Origin: Mixophyes australis
Lineage: Eukaryota > Chordata > Amphibia > Anura > Limnodynastidae
Direction: 5' to 3'
Length of the DNA: 64,000 nt
NCBI GenBank assembly: GCA_036250195.1
Contig: JAVHZZ010000008.1
Coordinates: 2,962,434-3,026,433, forward strand
Below the pieces are notes generated by a model. That model saw only the letters and a program-made list of their open reading frames with translations. It was not told the DNA's origin and searched no databases. The translations under genes and the position numbers were made by a program. Positions 37,033-50,305 of this stretch are shown here, one piece after another. The stretch's first letter is position 1. Each line of letters starts with the position of its first letter.

Positions 37033-37875
37033 ATAATATAGAAACAGAATTTAACGGCAGATAAGAACCACTTGGCCCATCTAGTCTGCCTATTTTTTTT
37101 TAACCTATGGTAACCTCCAAACCAATGTGATCCTTAGTTCTTTGTAAGGATATCCTTATGTCTATCCCAAGCATGTTTAAATTACTCTACTGTATTATCC
37201 TCTACCACCTCTGATGGAGGCTATTCCACTTATCCACTACCCTTTCTGTGAAGTAATTTCCTCTGAACCTCCTTCCCCCCAGTGTCAGTACATGTCCTCG
37301 TGTTCTAATACTTCTCTTCCTTTGTAGAATGTTTCCCTCCTGCACCTTGTTATAACCCTGGATATATATGACAGTTTCTATCATGTCCCCTGTTCCCTTC
37401 TCTGCTCCAAACTATACATAAGATCTTTTAGTCTTTCCGGGTAAGTTTTGTGCTGTAGACCATGCACCAGTTTAGTTGCCCTTCTCTGTACAGTCTGTAA
37501 TGTATTTATATCCTTCTGGAGATATGGCCTCCAGAACTGAACACAGTATTCTAGATGAGGCCGTACCAATGACCTGTACAGTGATATTATTACTACTTCT
37601 TTCTGCTACTGATTCCTCTCCCTATGTAACCAAGCATCGGACTTACCTTCCTCGTTGCTTTGTTACATTACTTACCTGCCTTTATGTCACCTGAAGTAGT
37701 GACTCCTAAATCCCGTTCCTCCTCAGTAGTTCCCATTATAGTGCCGGTAATACTATATTTAGCCTTTGGGTTTTTTGAGACCCAAGTGTATGATTTTGCA
37801 TCTATTTTTTGGCATTACACTGTAGTGAAACAATGCACGAATGTCAGATCTGACCTACCTCCTATGCAGCGTATG
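37033..37875 (-). mobile_element. CR1-clade LINE fragment (3' end of the reverse transcriptase ORF)
   Basis: Read on the minus strand with shifts, the fragment holds [20 protein letters not shown] and [20 protein letters not shown], then after a frame change NYFTERVVDKWNSL, typical of the C-terminal end of CR1-like reverse transcriptases. Upstream, degraded sequence gives EERDLGVTTSGDIKAGK. The 3' end near 37033–37075 has AAGTGGTTCTTATCTGCCG on the minus strand. It is truncated and frameshifted. Confidence 0.88.
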
Positions 37876-37963
37876 TAACTCATGTTAGTCTAGCTTCAAA
37901 TATCGGGAGCAACAATTATGTAGCACTATGTGACCATTTCATGCAGCTGCAGATATAACATGT

Positions 37964-37996
<33 letters not shown>

Positions 37997-39365
37997 TTCA
38001 GAAGAATTATGGAAGTGGCTCAGAGTTATTGTTGGGGCACATTTTGCAGTTTGACACTTGTCACACAGCAGTGATTGACAGATCAGTCACCCCATGATGC
38101 AGCTAGACCTGGGACCGCGGCCCTGAGGGGCCACATTTATCCAGAGCAGGGCATGTGCCAGACCATGCTTAGTTACTGCACCATGCACCCACCCTGGACA
38201 CATAAACTCCACCTGCACCATTATCACTCTCTGACCACCCACATAGCCCTCCTTACATGTCTTCCTCTTTACTGGCTGCCATAGACTCTGCTATTACTGT
38301 AATTATGGATTCAAACTAGCAATCGGCACCTTGGTGGGATGTAAAGTGTGTGTGTGTGTCAGGGGACAGGAATATCCAAACACAGGATAAATCAAATAAT
38401 AAATGAACAATTAGCTTGCCCTCTGTCTTGTCTCCTTTCTACCCTGTGTTCCCCGCACCCTCCCAATTTGTATCCCACTGGGTGGTCCCCCCCCCCCCCC
38501 TCCCTCTCTCCTTCCTTAAAACACAATTAACCATTTAAACACAAGAGAAAGCACTGATTACATTGTGTCACTGGCCGGAGGAAGTGGGGGAGGTGGTAGG
38601 GGGGTCCCGGGGGGGGGGGTGTGAACTTGGTTCTGTCAGCGATGTTTCTTCAATAGAAGTAATAGAAATACTTAGCAGAAACTTACATAATCGCATTGGC
38701 AGGAAGAGAATTGTCTCCACTGTAAATGTTTTTCTTTGTAGAGCAACAGAATAAAATAAGATTCTTCTTTTTGATGTCAGCAAATAAAAGCCACATTTCA
38801 CAGATGCTCAAATCCCTTTAAAACACAGCAGCGGACGCAGAGTGTTCGCCATTCGTATGAAAACCATTTAAATCCCAACAGGCTCAGGCCTCGAGTGTTA
38901 TTAGTCATCATTTTATATAGTGCAACGTGTATAGAAAATAGTATAAAGTGATTGGAAAGTGATGTGAGTAGCGGTCATAGGAATCAATGGTTCCTGATTT
39001 ACTGTGCGCTCTACAAGCGGGAAAACACGTGGTCGTTATATACAAAGCACCTGTCAATAGTGCAGCGTGATAGGAAGCTAAATCCTAATCTGTGCCATTA
39101 GCTTTTCAAAACATAAAATCAGTAACACCCACATTGTCCATTGGCAGCGGAGCCCTATAACTTCATCTTACAGTCCTGTGAAGGTGATGAGAGATCGGCC
39201 ACTAACGCCAGCGGTTAATTACGTGTAACATATCCCGCAATCTCCGTGCAGAGGATGCTGGCAGGTGCCAATTACTCTCTGCAGTTTGTATTAATTGCAT
39301 GACCAACATATAAGGAGTTATGTCAGACAGGGATTAGGGCGAGTGAGGACTTTAGCACTTACACC
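37876..39365. other. Intergenic, no gene recognised
   Basis: Contains (ATT)n at about 37966–37995, a C-run at 38488–38500 and a G-run at 38610–38619. No gene recognised. Confidence 0.5.
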
Positions 39366-39368
39366 AGA

Positions 39369-39540
39369 GGGGCTCATCTCCAGTCCTCACGCACCAACAG
39401 CAGTTCATGTTTTCAGGATTTCTTAAATCATCCACAGGAGATTTTCATCTATTTTGCTGGGTTAGTAATTATCCCACCTGTTCCCAGACAGAAATCCTGG
39501 ACACATGGCCTGTTGGTTATGCTGAAGGGCTGGTGTTGAG
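39369..39540. mobile_element. Palindromic MITE with imperfect inverted repeats
   Basis: The left arm has CCAGTCCTCACGCACCAAC and CATGTTTTCAGGATTTCT. The right arm, reverse-complemented, has CCAGCCCTTCAGCATAACC and CATGTGTCCAGGATTTCT. It is a non-coding terminal-inverted-repeat element. Confidence 0.65.
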
Positions 39541-40483
39541 CACTTTTGACGTACACAATAACTCCCAACAAATCATCGCCTGCTGAACACGTTGTACTGT
39601 ACTTGTAGTGAGGGGTAAAGAAACTGGAAGATAATTATTTTTTGTCCATGAGATAAGATTTTCCAGGTTCCCGAACATCATCACAAAATGTAAATTTATA
39701 TCAAATAGTTTTTTTTCAATTGACAAAATTGAAATCTAAACATTTGCGACTATTAAGAAACACCCCAAACCTCACAGACAGAATATTACAAATGAATCGC
39801 AAGAAAGAAAGGATGGGATGAGCAATATTATATTAGATACAAATAAGTAGTTTGTTCTCCCAAACTGTATTATAACACAACATATCATAAGGATATTCCG
39901 AGAATAATAAAAAGCCTTTTATTGTATTTACTGTGATACAGAATGGATCTAAAATGACCTTTTAGGATACATTAGTATATCTTATGCAGCGCTGGGCATA
40001 AAGTGAGTGTATTCCCTTCTGAGCGTCCTAAATAGAACCTCTTATATACACTAGCAAGGTCTGTGCTTATCATAATCATGCACGCTGATGTCACTGGCTC
40101 CTAGTGACTGGATAGGCTGCATTCAGTGGGGTATCTGCTTCTGTCGGGTACTGTACCCCTATAACATGTTCCCCATGTCTGTAACCAGGGATTGGATGAG
40201 GAAATGAAAACTGGTTATTAGCCGAGACTGAACACAGAAGGTCCAGCTACCAGGTCTAACCAGACAGTTTGAGGCTGCACAATACACAGATTGATGTAAC
40301 CTGCGAAGCTTTATATCAAATCCTCCTAAGTAGGATCCAGCCTTAGATATGTCTATGTGAAATATATCTGGATTTGCCCCACGTTTGTGACACGAACGGC
40401 ATTTATACAGTGATTCTGGAAATAAATAAAAGGGTGCGGCCGATGTCACCCCATAAACATCACTCACAGATAGCTCCAAATCC
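39541..40483. other. Intergenic between the MITE and the EIF2B3 3' end
   Basis: A 111-codon minus-strand frame at 40159–40494 lies just past the EIF2B3 poly(A) signal. It contains CRSCHKRG but I do not recognise it and see no splice or domain support. Confidence 0.45.
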
Positions 40484-40489
40484 TTTATT
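40484..40489 (-). terminator. EIF2B3 poly(A) signal
   Basis: On the minus strand AATAAA lies about 77 nt after the stop codon, implying a short 3' UTR. A G-run on the plus strand at 40540–40560 falls inside that UTR as a C-run. Confidence 0.65.
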
Positions 40490-40565
40490 ATCATATAAAT
40501 AAATCACACTGGGGAGGGGGTCAGGAACATAGAGCCTGGGGGGGGGGGGGGGGGGAGGGGGTGCA

Positions 40566-40618
40566 TCAGAACTCCATTAATTGTTCACTTCCGACAATGA
40601 TCTCGTTGATGCGTTTTG
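40566..40618 (-). CDS. EIF2B3: EIF2B3 last coding exon with stop
   Basis: Acceptor CTCTGCAG|CAAAACG gives [17 protein letters not shown] and TGA at 40566–40568. It matches the expected C-terminus of the gamma subunit. Confidence 0.96.
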
Positions 40619-43600
40619 CTGCAGAGAGAAAAAATGAATACAGCAGATTAGATGCAGATCATCGCGTCCATTGTGTAATATTTATCTAATAATACAGACA
40701 AGTGGAAATAAAACAAATTGAACAGCAGTGATTATATAACTGCACTTTTACAGATGCAGATTACAAGGTATAACGATACATGGCATATGTTTAGATGAAG
40801 GTCTGGCAGCGTGTATCCGAGAATGTAATGAATAAAGGTTCTTTCCTATAGGGAAATGCCGCTACTATTACTGGAACGGGGCCACATTGGCCCCAGCTAT
40901 GCCCCACTGTGCATAGAGAGGACCTCTGGGTCACCGGATCACGTATGTAGAATCCACACTCGCTCCTCATGAAACGATTAAAGGCGTCTGCAGCCACCAG
41001 AGCTGCTCACTGAGACCCAACAGGCAATTTGCAAAATAATTCTTAGTAAGGTGAGGACAAGCTGAGATTAGGCTGAATGCAGACATATTTCTGTTCTATA
41101 TTGTAAACTAATCATTTAAACTAACAAGAAAGTTTAACAAGAACCTGACACACGAGAAGGATTTTAGAGAAAGCTGAAAAGTAACACGTCCCTCCCCATT
41201 ACTGGGAGGTGAGATCACCTGTAAGGGCAGATGATGGGCGTGTGAGCCCCATCACACTGCTGTGTCTGGCCTCCGAGGTGGTCTCCAGCTCAGCAATGAC
41301 TGTGTTGACACAAACCTTCAGATGCTTACAATAGCCGAGTGAGTATTTACACGATGTTGTACAATGACACAGTGCTCCGTTCCATTTGTGTGGCATTCAC
41401 ACCGGTCTCTGGGTGGTGAAATCGGAAACAGTCTGTTTCATCTGCTTATATTCTGTACCGACACTTAACCCCTGCTGTGCCGGAGACCACCCGGACTAAT
41501 GTGCAGAGCAAACAGGTCCCAATTCATCCTGATCCCCCCCCCAATAGTGATGTACGGGACAGTTCATTACCCCCAATGTAAGTGTCAGAGCAGATATTAT
41601 AGAATAAATCTCCTTTCTGAGTAATGAGCTTTAATTTAATTTTTATATCTTCATAAGAGCTCTGCTAACATTGATCTGCAGAGAACTGAAATTTATTATT
41701 TTGATACATATTTTAAGCGGAGAGAGGTCTATTGATTCCTCCCTATAATGTACATATAACCTATACAGAGCAATAGAACAGTGCCCCCCAGTGGCCAAAT
41801 AACCATGGAAAACAGGAGAATAAACTTATTCTTTTAACAAAAAGCAAAATAAACCAAGTTAGTGCTGGAGTAATAATTAAATCTTAAATACCCTATTGCC
41901 TGAACGGGGGACAGAACACAGGTAAATAAGTGGTTTTACATCACATGAAATCACAGGACATAAATCAGCTGCTATCATGCAATTTACAGATGTGAGTTTG
42001 ACTCCGCTGATCGTACGGGTCAATGCTACTGGTGAAAACACAGATTTCATAGGTGTGTCAACCCCATGATTTATGGGACCATAGTAAAACGGGTGAGAAA
42101 TTCACCCATGTAAAATAATAAGTCCCAGAATGCTCTGCTGCTAACAGGAATTCAGATATATTTCTTCATTTTCATTTTCCCATAAGAATAGTAGATTGTA
42201 CACATTGAACCATAGTGTCAGTATCCATCTCTGCCACTCACTACGGCCAAGCAGGGATCACTTGCTGAGGTCAGAAAACAAGATGGAGGAACAGGAGTTT
42301 GCGGACACCAACAAACAGGTTTGTAGAAGATATAAGAGAACGTGTCTGGGTTGGGATCACGCACATGGATCTGTACAGACTGACCTTTACTGTGGATGTG
42401 CAGGTCCGGCCCCAGCAAACAATCCTTAATATCAGCACCGCTTTCTATCACGGCGTTGTTACAGATGACGCTGCCCTGGATGGTACAGCTGGGGGAGAGA
42501 TAGGAGATAACAGGGTTATAACACGTGGGAGCCGCCATGTTGTATCCTCATGAAAAACCACATTTTATTCAGGGACAAAAACAAACGCCAGGATTTATTT
42601 CATACAATACTTCTTAGTTTTCATTTTTTAATGAGGATTTTTCAGTTGCTGATCCAGGGTGAGACCTGGTATGAAATCACTGACCGGGTGTAAAGCCAGG
42701 TAAACTAACATATATCCCAGTTGTACAGCGCTACATCATTTTCTGGCGCAATATAAATAAATGATGATATTACAGAGAATTCACAGACACTATATTCCAG
42801 GAGCTGAGGAATATAACAGACACAGGGTTGAATATGGAGATGGGACAATGCTGAGTGACCCCCTCCTCACCAGGCTGTAGTGTGGACAGAGATCTTTCAG
42901 TTGGGGGTGGGGTCGTGTGTATGTGTGTGTCCTCAGTGTGGTGGGGGGGCAAGAGAGAAAAGAGGAATTATAAGCATAGTAAAATCCTGGGAGGAGAGGA
43001 AGGGGGGGGGGGGATTACACAGATCTGTGTGTTAAGACAGTCAGACCACCTAACAAGACAAGAAGGAAACACCTCAGCTATCAGCACGAGCCTGACCCCC
43101 TCCCCCCAGGCACACACACGCCTTGTACATAACGTAATCATAGGACCCCCCCCGCCCCCAGTGATAGCAGAGGTCAGACCTGGCACAGAATGAATATTAA
43201 TAGAAACGATCAGTAATTATTGGCGGCACATACTGTATACACAATAATCTGGGACCCTTAATGCCAGATATTTAAGGGGCTTTTTATCTTCACTATATTT
43301 GTACAGAAACAGGGTGTTTGAGAGCCCGAGTTACACTCAGCCATTAGATACATGGAATATAATCTGTCTTGGTGATTTTTTTTTTTTCTTCTTATAAACA
43401 GACTTATAATAAATGGAAATAAACTGTAGTTATGAGACATTAACATCTGCAACTCCACTTTATAATACCAGGGATGTTATTTTTACAATTTGAACCGATG
43501 TGCATTACAGTGTACAGAATATGGAGTAATATAATGTAAATATGTAACAAAGTACTTTATCACAAGAGCACATAGTACAGCTGAGTACACACCTATACAA

Positions 43601-46600
43601 TTAACGTGCACATCACAGGATTCACCACCGTTTGGTCAGATATTGTATTAGTGTGTACGCTCCCACGATCATGTATGATCACATCTTATCTGTTAATTTG
43701 GTTTTATAAACTTCCTAAAAATCCCGATCAACAATGGAACGATGTCGGGTAAATGTGGCAGTGTGTACGCACTAACCACCAGCAGTGTAGGCAGATATGT
43801 GTACAGTGTACAGAGTCAGGATCTTCTCAGCAGATGGTTATGAGAGATGAAGATCACAGATCTGATGGTAAATCGTGTAGGTGAGTACACAGGAATCTGC
43901 AGGATCATCGGGACTGTCAGTCGTTTTTGAAATCGTTACAAAAATCACATCTGAAGTAATTTTCTATAGTGTGTACCCAGATTTACTTTCTGGACAATAT
44001 TAAAACACTAAATAAAACTTGTATGTCTTAATAAACATGTAGGTGCTAAAGATGCACCATGTAGTTAAAACAATAGTACAAAGTCACATTACATATATAT
44101 TGCACCTGCCCAGATACATTGAGACTAAGGAGGCAAATTCTCCCATCTAAATAGACAACACAGCTCATCCCATCAGGAATCCACTAATGGAGGTGGCAGC
44201 CGCATTATCACAGGGCATTCTCTACCCGGCTGTCTCCTCTTACCAGATCTAGGTGTGTGGGATCTGTTGTTATTTAGGGTCAGGTCCAGTGGTGGTGAAA
44301 TGGTTAATGTAGGACCCCTCCTTACAGGAGACAGTGCCACCTAGTGGTAGAAGGCGACAGGTGCGGGTCCCAGGATTTGCCCCTTACCTGTCATGTACGG
44401 TGACCCCGTTCATGATGATGCAGTTTGTGATCTTCACTCTGTCTCTGATGACGCAGTTAGAACCCAGAAGTGAATGTTTCACTGAGGTCTTCTCTCCGAC
44501 CTGGGTCTGTGCCCCGATCATGCTGTCTGGACCCACCTGGGGGGAGCAACACAGTCTGTTACCTTCCAGTGTATGGGGTGCGTTTTTACAGGACATAACA
44601 CCAGGGCCGTAACTAGGGCTGTGTGATAGGGGCAACGCTGAAGGGGGGCGCAGTTTAGGAATGTTTCAGGTTCATTTGGTTAAAATTGAGGGTTAGGGGG
44701 GCGGCATTTGTCTTTCTCGCCCCAGGCGCTAGAATTCTAAGTTACGGCTTTGCATAAGACAATACAATATCAGCCACCTGCATAAGTTACATGAACCAAT
44801 ATAATTGAATTTTAGAGTCCAGGACAGTTTTAAGAAGGTCCTGACTCAAAGACAGCAGCAGGACCGGGCAGAGACACAAGATCAGAACTTGCTCCCCAAA
44901 GCTGACAATTCAATTTTTAAAATGTATTCTGCATTGAACCTTTTGCAATCCCTGTTCCATATTTTCTGCAACTAATAAGATCATGACTGTCAGCGAAACT
45001 AAGGTAACTGATTACTGGAATAACGTAGGAGTACAGCGTTTGTAGGAAACATGACAGACAAATACATATGGTCTGGACTACAATGAGAGGTAACACGGCT
45101 CTACTGTCAGGATAAATACAGCGCCCATCACTCCTTACCATCAGTTTGTCTGTGATGACGGCTGACGGATGGACACGCGGTTCCTCGCTACACACAGAGC
45201 ATTGCGGTACCTGGAAGAGAGAGGATTAAGGTCACCAGAAGCCGCTCAGGGTGGATACTCCTGAGCGGCTGTACCCCTAGCAACCAATCAGAAGCTTGCT
45301 TTCATTTTCCAAACTACTATAAATAAGTTATCTGGTTGCTATGGGTAACCCCAGTTTCCTACACAATCAGCAGAAGAGAACGGACTGGTCCATCTCCTCT
45401 GCCCATTTCAGTTCTTAGATTATTTTGTATTTAACGGTTGGAGGTGACCTCTCGTCTGTCCCATAATCTCCTCATTCTATAACTCACTTGCTTGTTGGCC
45501 TCGATGTACATGGCCAAGCTGTTCACCCTGAAGCACAGCTCACTCTGCGCCACGTGGACGTAGCAGCGCAGGCGGCTCCCCTGGTACGGCTCCATCTCAA
45601 CGCCCCGATGGTTGTTCCAGCTGGAATTGCTTAACGCCGTCTCGAGCAGCTCGTCCCGGGGTATAAAACTGTAGATGTCTGCCAGGAGGGGAGGGGGGCA
45701 GAGGAACAGGTGAACCAGACTCTACCGCTAATCTACAGATACTGGCGCAGAGTACAACATGGCTGCTCACCTGAGGTCCTTGTTTCTTTGGCCACTTCCT
45801 GATCCTTCTTCTGCTGCGAGGAGAACTGTTTCCTGACCAGGTACGGCACCAGCTCCCGCCGTATAGAGGAGAAGGAGCTGCAGGAAGGATGAGACATACA
45901 GCGGAGGACATCTATGAGAACTGGGTGTTCTAACCCAACCAACCACAATATGACTAGTTGCTATGGTTACAGCTTCTCCTAACTATGCACCAACTTCCAG
46001 AAATATAACCTGTGTGCAGTAATAGTAAATATGTATTTCTGAACATCTGTCACATGCATTGGATTCTGGTTGGATTTGAACTCATGACCCCTGCACTGTG
46101 AGGGTGCAATGCTAACCACTGAGCCACCGCGCTCTCTCCCTCAGTCTTTCCTGCATTCACAGACTGTGTGTGGGTAACAAGTGATATTTACCTGTATATC
46201 TGTAATAGGCACTGTATCATTGTGTCTTAAAGACACCAGCGTGCAGGGTGAGCAGGGCTGAATTATTCCCTAAACTTCATAAGACGCAGGGTTACTGTAT
46301 GACTTAGAGGATGAAAGTATTGAATTGCGCTGTCTGTCAGAGCAACGTGGGACAGACTTCTATCACATGAATAATTACTGTACACAGCTGCCGCCATAGT
46401 CATCACACAAGGACTGGGAATAAACCTACTCGTTGGCCGCTAAGAAATCCACCACATATTTTCGCAGGCAGTACAGATGAGCGTCTATCATTCCCATCTT
46501 GATGTGGATTCGGGGGTACCTGTATGGCGAGACAGAATAGAACTTAATCAATATTGTAATTGATTACCAAAAACATTGATTGCCAAAGTAAAAGCTCCGA

Positions 46601-49600
46601 CTGGTGCCATATTTTCCCGAAAACCTGTCCCACAACCAAGACACTGACCTGGATCAATAAATAAATTGTGCTGCTTTCTGATAGATGATTTACTTGTTCA
46701 CTTATCACATGAGGGAATAGATGTACAATAAACAGCCTTTTGTGTCTTTATATATACACATCCTCCCACACATTATAAATATAATTATTAGGGAGCGCCA
46801 CAGGTCTGACCACCCCCTAACATGACCCCAGTGTGGGTGGCTGTGTCCGAGTGGATATTTCTGGAGAGAACACTGGACTCACACACAGACATATACAAAG
46901 GATCTGAGAGATTGACCTAAACTCCACTCATGATAGGCAGAGGTCACAGGTCAATTAGTTGAAAAGTCAGGGGTCAGATATCTGTGCAGGTGTGGTCAGT
47001 TTCCTGGCCTGCAGGTCACGTCTCAGGTTTCTGCAGGAAAGACCCCAACTTGGACTGAGATATTGCAAACCGCATTGTTTTATATTAAAAATGTTTTTAA
47101 TTGGTTAAAACCTGGTCACATGGGCGAAGAAACTGGGGAAATGTAACACTATGTCCAGTGTCGTTACCTGGATTGATATATAAAGATTAGGAAAGATTAT
47201 AGGAAATTATACATTTTAATTTTCTGGAATTAATATTTTGCAGCATTGAAGGGATTAAAAAAATCTACAGATAATTTACAAAAAAGTGGCTGCAGATTGC
47301 AGTAAAAATAATATTTTCTTAGCTGGGGACAATGGAATGATAAATCAGTGGCTGAATTAAAATGCAAAATCAAAACATTAATAAACTAATAAAATGTAAT
47401 GAATTGGGAACATTTCTGTAGATCGGGACGTACACCACAATGTGCCAGCAGAGGGCGCTGTTTGTGCTGATCACTATCAGTCATTCTGGACATTCAATCA
47501 GCCCCCTGTAGGTAATTAGCAGTAATATCTGAACATTATTGAGGATTGTTCTGTGAGCAGTTCAAATGCAATATATAAAATTTCCAACATATTTTTATTG
47601 ACATGGTGGACACTGGACGATATAATACTATTTACAGATACCGAATAATGCACAAGTGACATTAATATATTTATAAAACACCTTTAAATGACATCTGTAT
47701 AAACCATCCACAATAATATAATTAATTTCAATATGAACACTGAATATTATAAGGAAAAACACGTCCTGTGTTGTAGTTTATAAGGATATTAGATGTCACA
47801 ACATCCTGCTCAGTTCAGTGTCCTGTAAACACCGGGGGTCATTTCTGCAAAAAAAGCGGGACAGCAGCACTTCCAGTTTTGTGTAACCCCCCCTATATCC
47901 CAACCATGCGCATAGATTGGTAAACTCCATCTTATTGGGGGACCAATCTGAGGCCCCCCCGACCTTCCAAAGGGCCCTTATTTACTTAAACGTCCATCTT
48001 TCTCCTGGAATTGTGCACATTTGCACTTCAATGATGTCCTGACCGTGCGATGACATCAGGACACTAGTAACTATTTATACAGTGGTAGAACTGCTCCTAG
48101 AGATACATCGTCCTGTATAAAGTGTCTGATAAAATCAAGTTATCTTACAGGGATAAAAAGGGTCCGACTATCCGTAAAACCAGGAACGAGCAGTGAACAT
48201 CCCATTTAAAATGTTACAATATGTCTATGAACGTAACTAAATGCCGTCTGGAACTCCTGCCAGCCGGATAGTAATTACAGGGCGACGTCTGACATCACCC
48301 AACTGGGAAATATGGGCGACTTCATCCCTCCTGTATATAATAACATTATACTGTGTATCTGGGGGTCTCTAACCCACCTCTGGAACACGGACTTCTTCAG
48401 ATTCAGACCATCGTCCAGGTCCTCCTCGTTAGCCAATAACAGCAGCCTGGATCCTGCCTCATCCACCCCGATGAAATCTCGCTCTTCCACTGACAACAAA
48501 GGGGAGTGTTCAGTGACTGCGGCTACGAGAGTAACTATACTATCGATCATTAGTAATATAGTCTATTCAATATAACTAATACAGAGTATGATCATCATAG
48601 GAGGTTTTTGCTCTCAGTAAATTAATATAAATGTTTCTTAGGGACATAAAAGTACTTACAAGAAAAAGAGAAAAAAGATGAATTATCTCAGGTTCATAAA
48701 AAGAAAGTATATTAATAAGTCAACACTAACTAACAATAGTACAGATTAAACATTAATTAACAAAACATGACACAGAACAGATTCTAAAGTGCTTATTAAT
48801 CTGTATATGCAGCCATTAAATCAGACATAATATAATTCCACTGAGCTGTTACATATAATAACTCTGGTTCATTTGCATCTAACAAGCTGCCGGACGCTGT
48901 GCTCAAAGAGACGAGTATTTATATGTGATATATATGAAAATAGTGCTAAGTGCTGGAGAGGAGACCACAGGATCTGAGGTCGGTGTGTACAGGAGAGATA
49001 GAGGGACAGCAGGAAAACGTGATATATTCTGCTGTTAGGGTGGGTCCCATCGTCACTGTGTGTGTAAAGTAAAAGACACAAATACTAAATGTGTGACCTC
49101 TATTCCCTGTACTAGGACATCAGCGGAGATTAATTAAATCCCTATAAACAGTAAATAATCGCAGTGAGACACTGGACACTATAAAACCTCAATTATTTAT
49201 GGTAGACAATGTTCAATAATTGGCTTAGACCAGTGATGGGCAACAGGCAGCCCCCCCGGGCCCTCACCTGCGGCCCCCCGGGCCCTCACCTGCGGCCCCC
49301 CAGCTCCCTTCCTGCTTATTGTCAGATGTTCGTTATAGCTAAAATGTATTGTTTTATCTTATTACTGAGATTTAGGGTGATGAGTGGCCCTTTTGAGGGA
49401 TAGAGGTCCGCCCAACGTGGCCCCTGAGGTGAATCTGGATGCCCATCACTGGTTTAGACCTCAGCTCCCATTCCCCCAGGAAAGTCATAGAGGATAACAG
49501 AGCAGCGCACGTTACTGTGATAAGTCGCTGAGCCTAGGTCCCGGCTTACCCTGATTAGTGCCAGTTACCCGGGCAGAGATCACTCACCGGCTTTCTGCTT

Positions 49601-50248
49601 CCCCTTCTGCCCCGGGACGTGCTCGCTGGGCTCTGCCGCTTTCCCCATCAGCATGGAGAGCGTGGCGTTGTGCGCCCGGAACAAGTCAACGACCTCGTGC
49701 AGCGCCACCTCCGTTACCAGGTCACAGCTCACGATCAGGACGTCGCTCTGGGAAAACATGGACAAGGGTCACACAGGAGGGAGAAGACATTCCCAATATC
49801 AGACTTCACTTCAACGTTACAGGACACATCATACAATATACTACACACATCATACAATATACTACACACATCATACAATATACTACACACATCATACAAT
49901 ATACTACACACATCATACAATATACTACACACATCATACAATATACTACACACATCATACAATATACTACACATATCATATAATATACTACACACATCAT
50001 ACAATATACTACACACATCATACAATATACTACACACATCATAATATACTACACACATCATATAATATACTACACATATCAGTGCATGACAATATAAGAT
50101 GAAATTTTGTTTTTAATAACGATTAATTGTAAATTGTTTTATGATTTGCAAGTCTGATGTGTACATATAATTAGTGATGTTTTAGTTTAGAGATATTTTT
50201 ATATTCATATTATTGGATTTAATTAAATATTAATTAGCACTAGTCAGA

Positions 50249-50305
<57 letters not shown>

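Noticed and set aside
49558..50102. 141–149-codon frames with a seven-residue repeat
   Set aside because: They come from the 21-bp minisatellite in an EIF2B3 intron. Only the minus-strand part 49588–49747 is a real exon.
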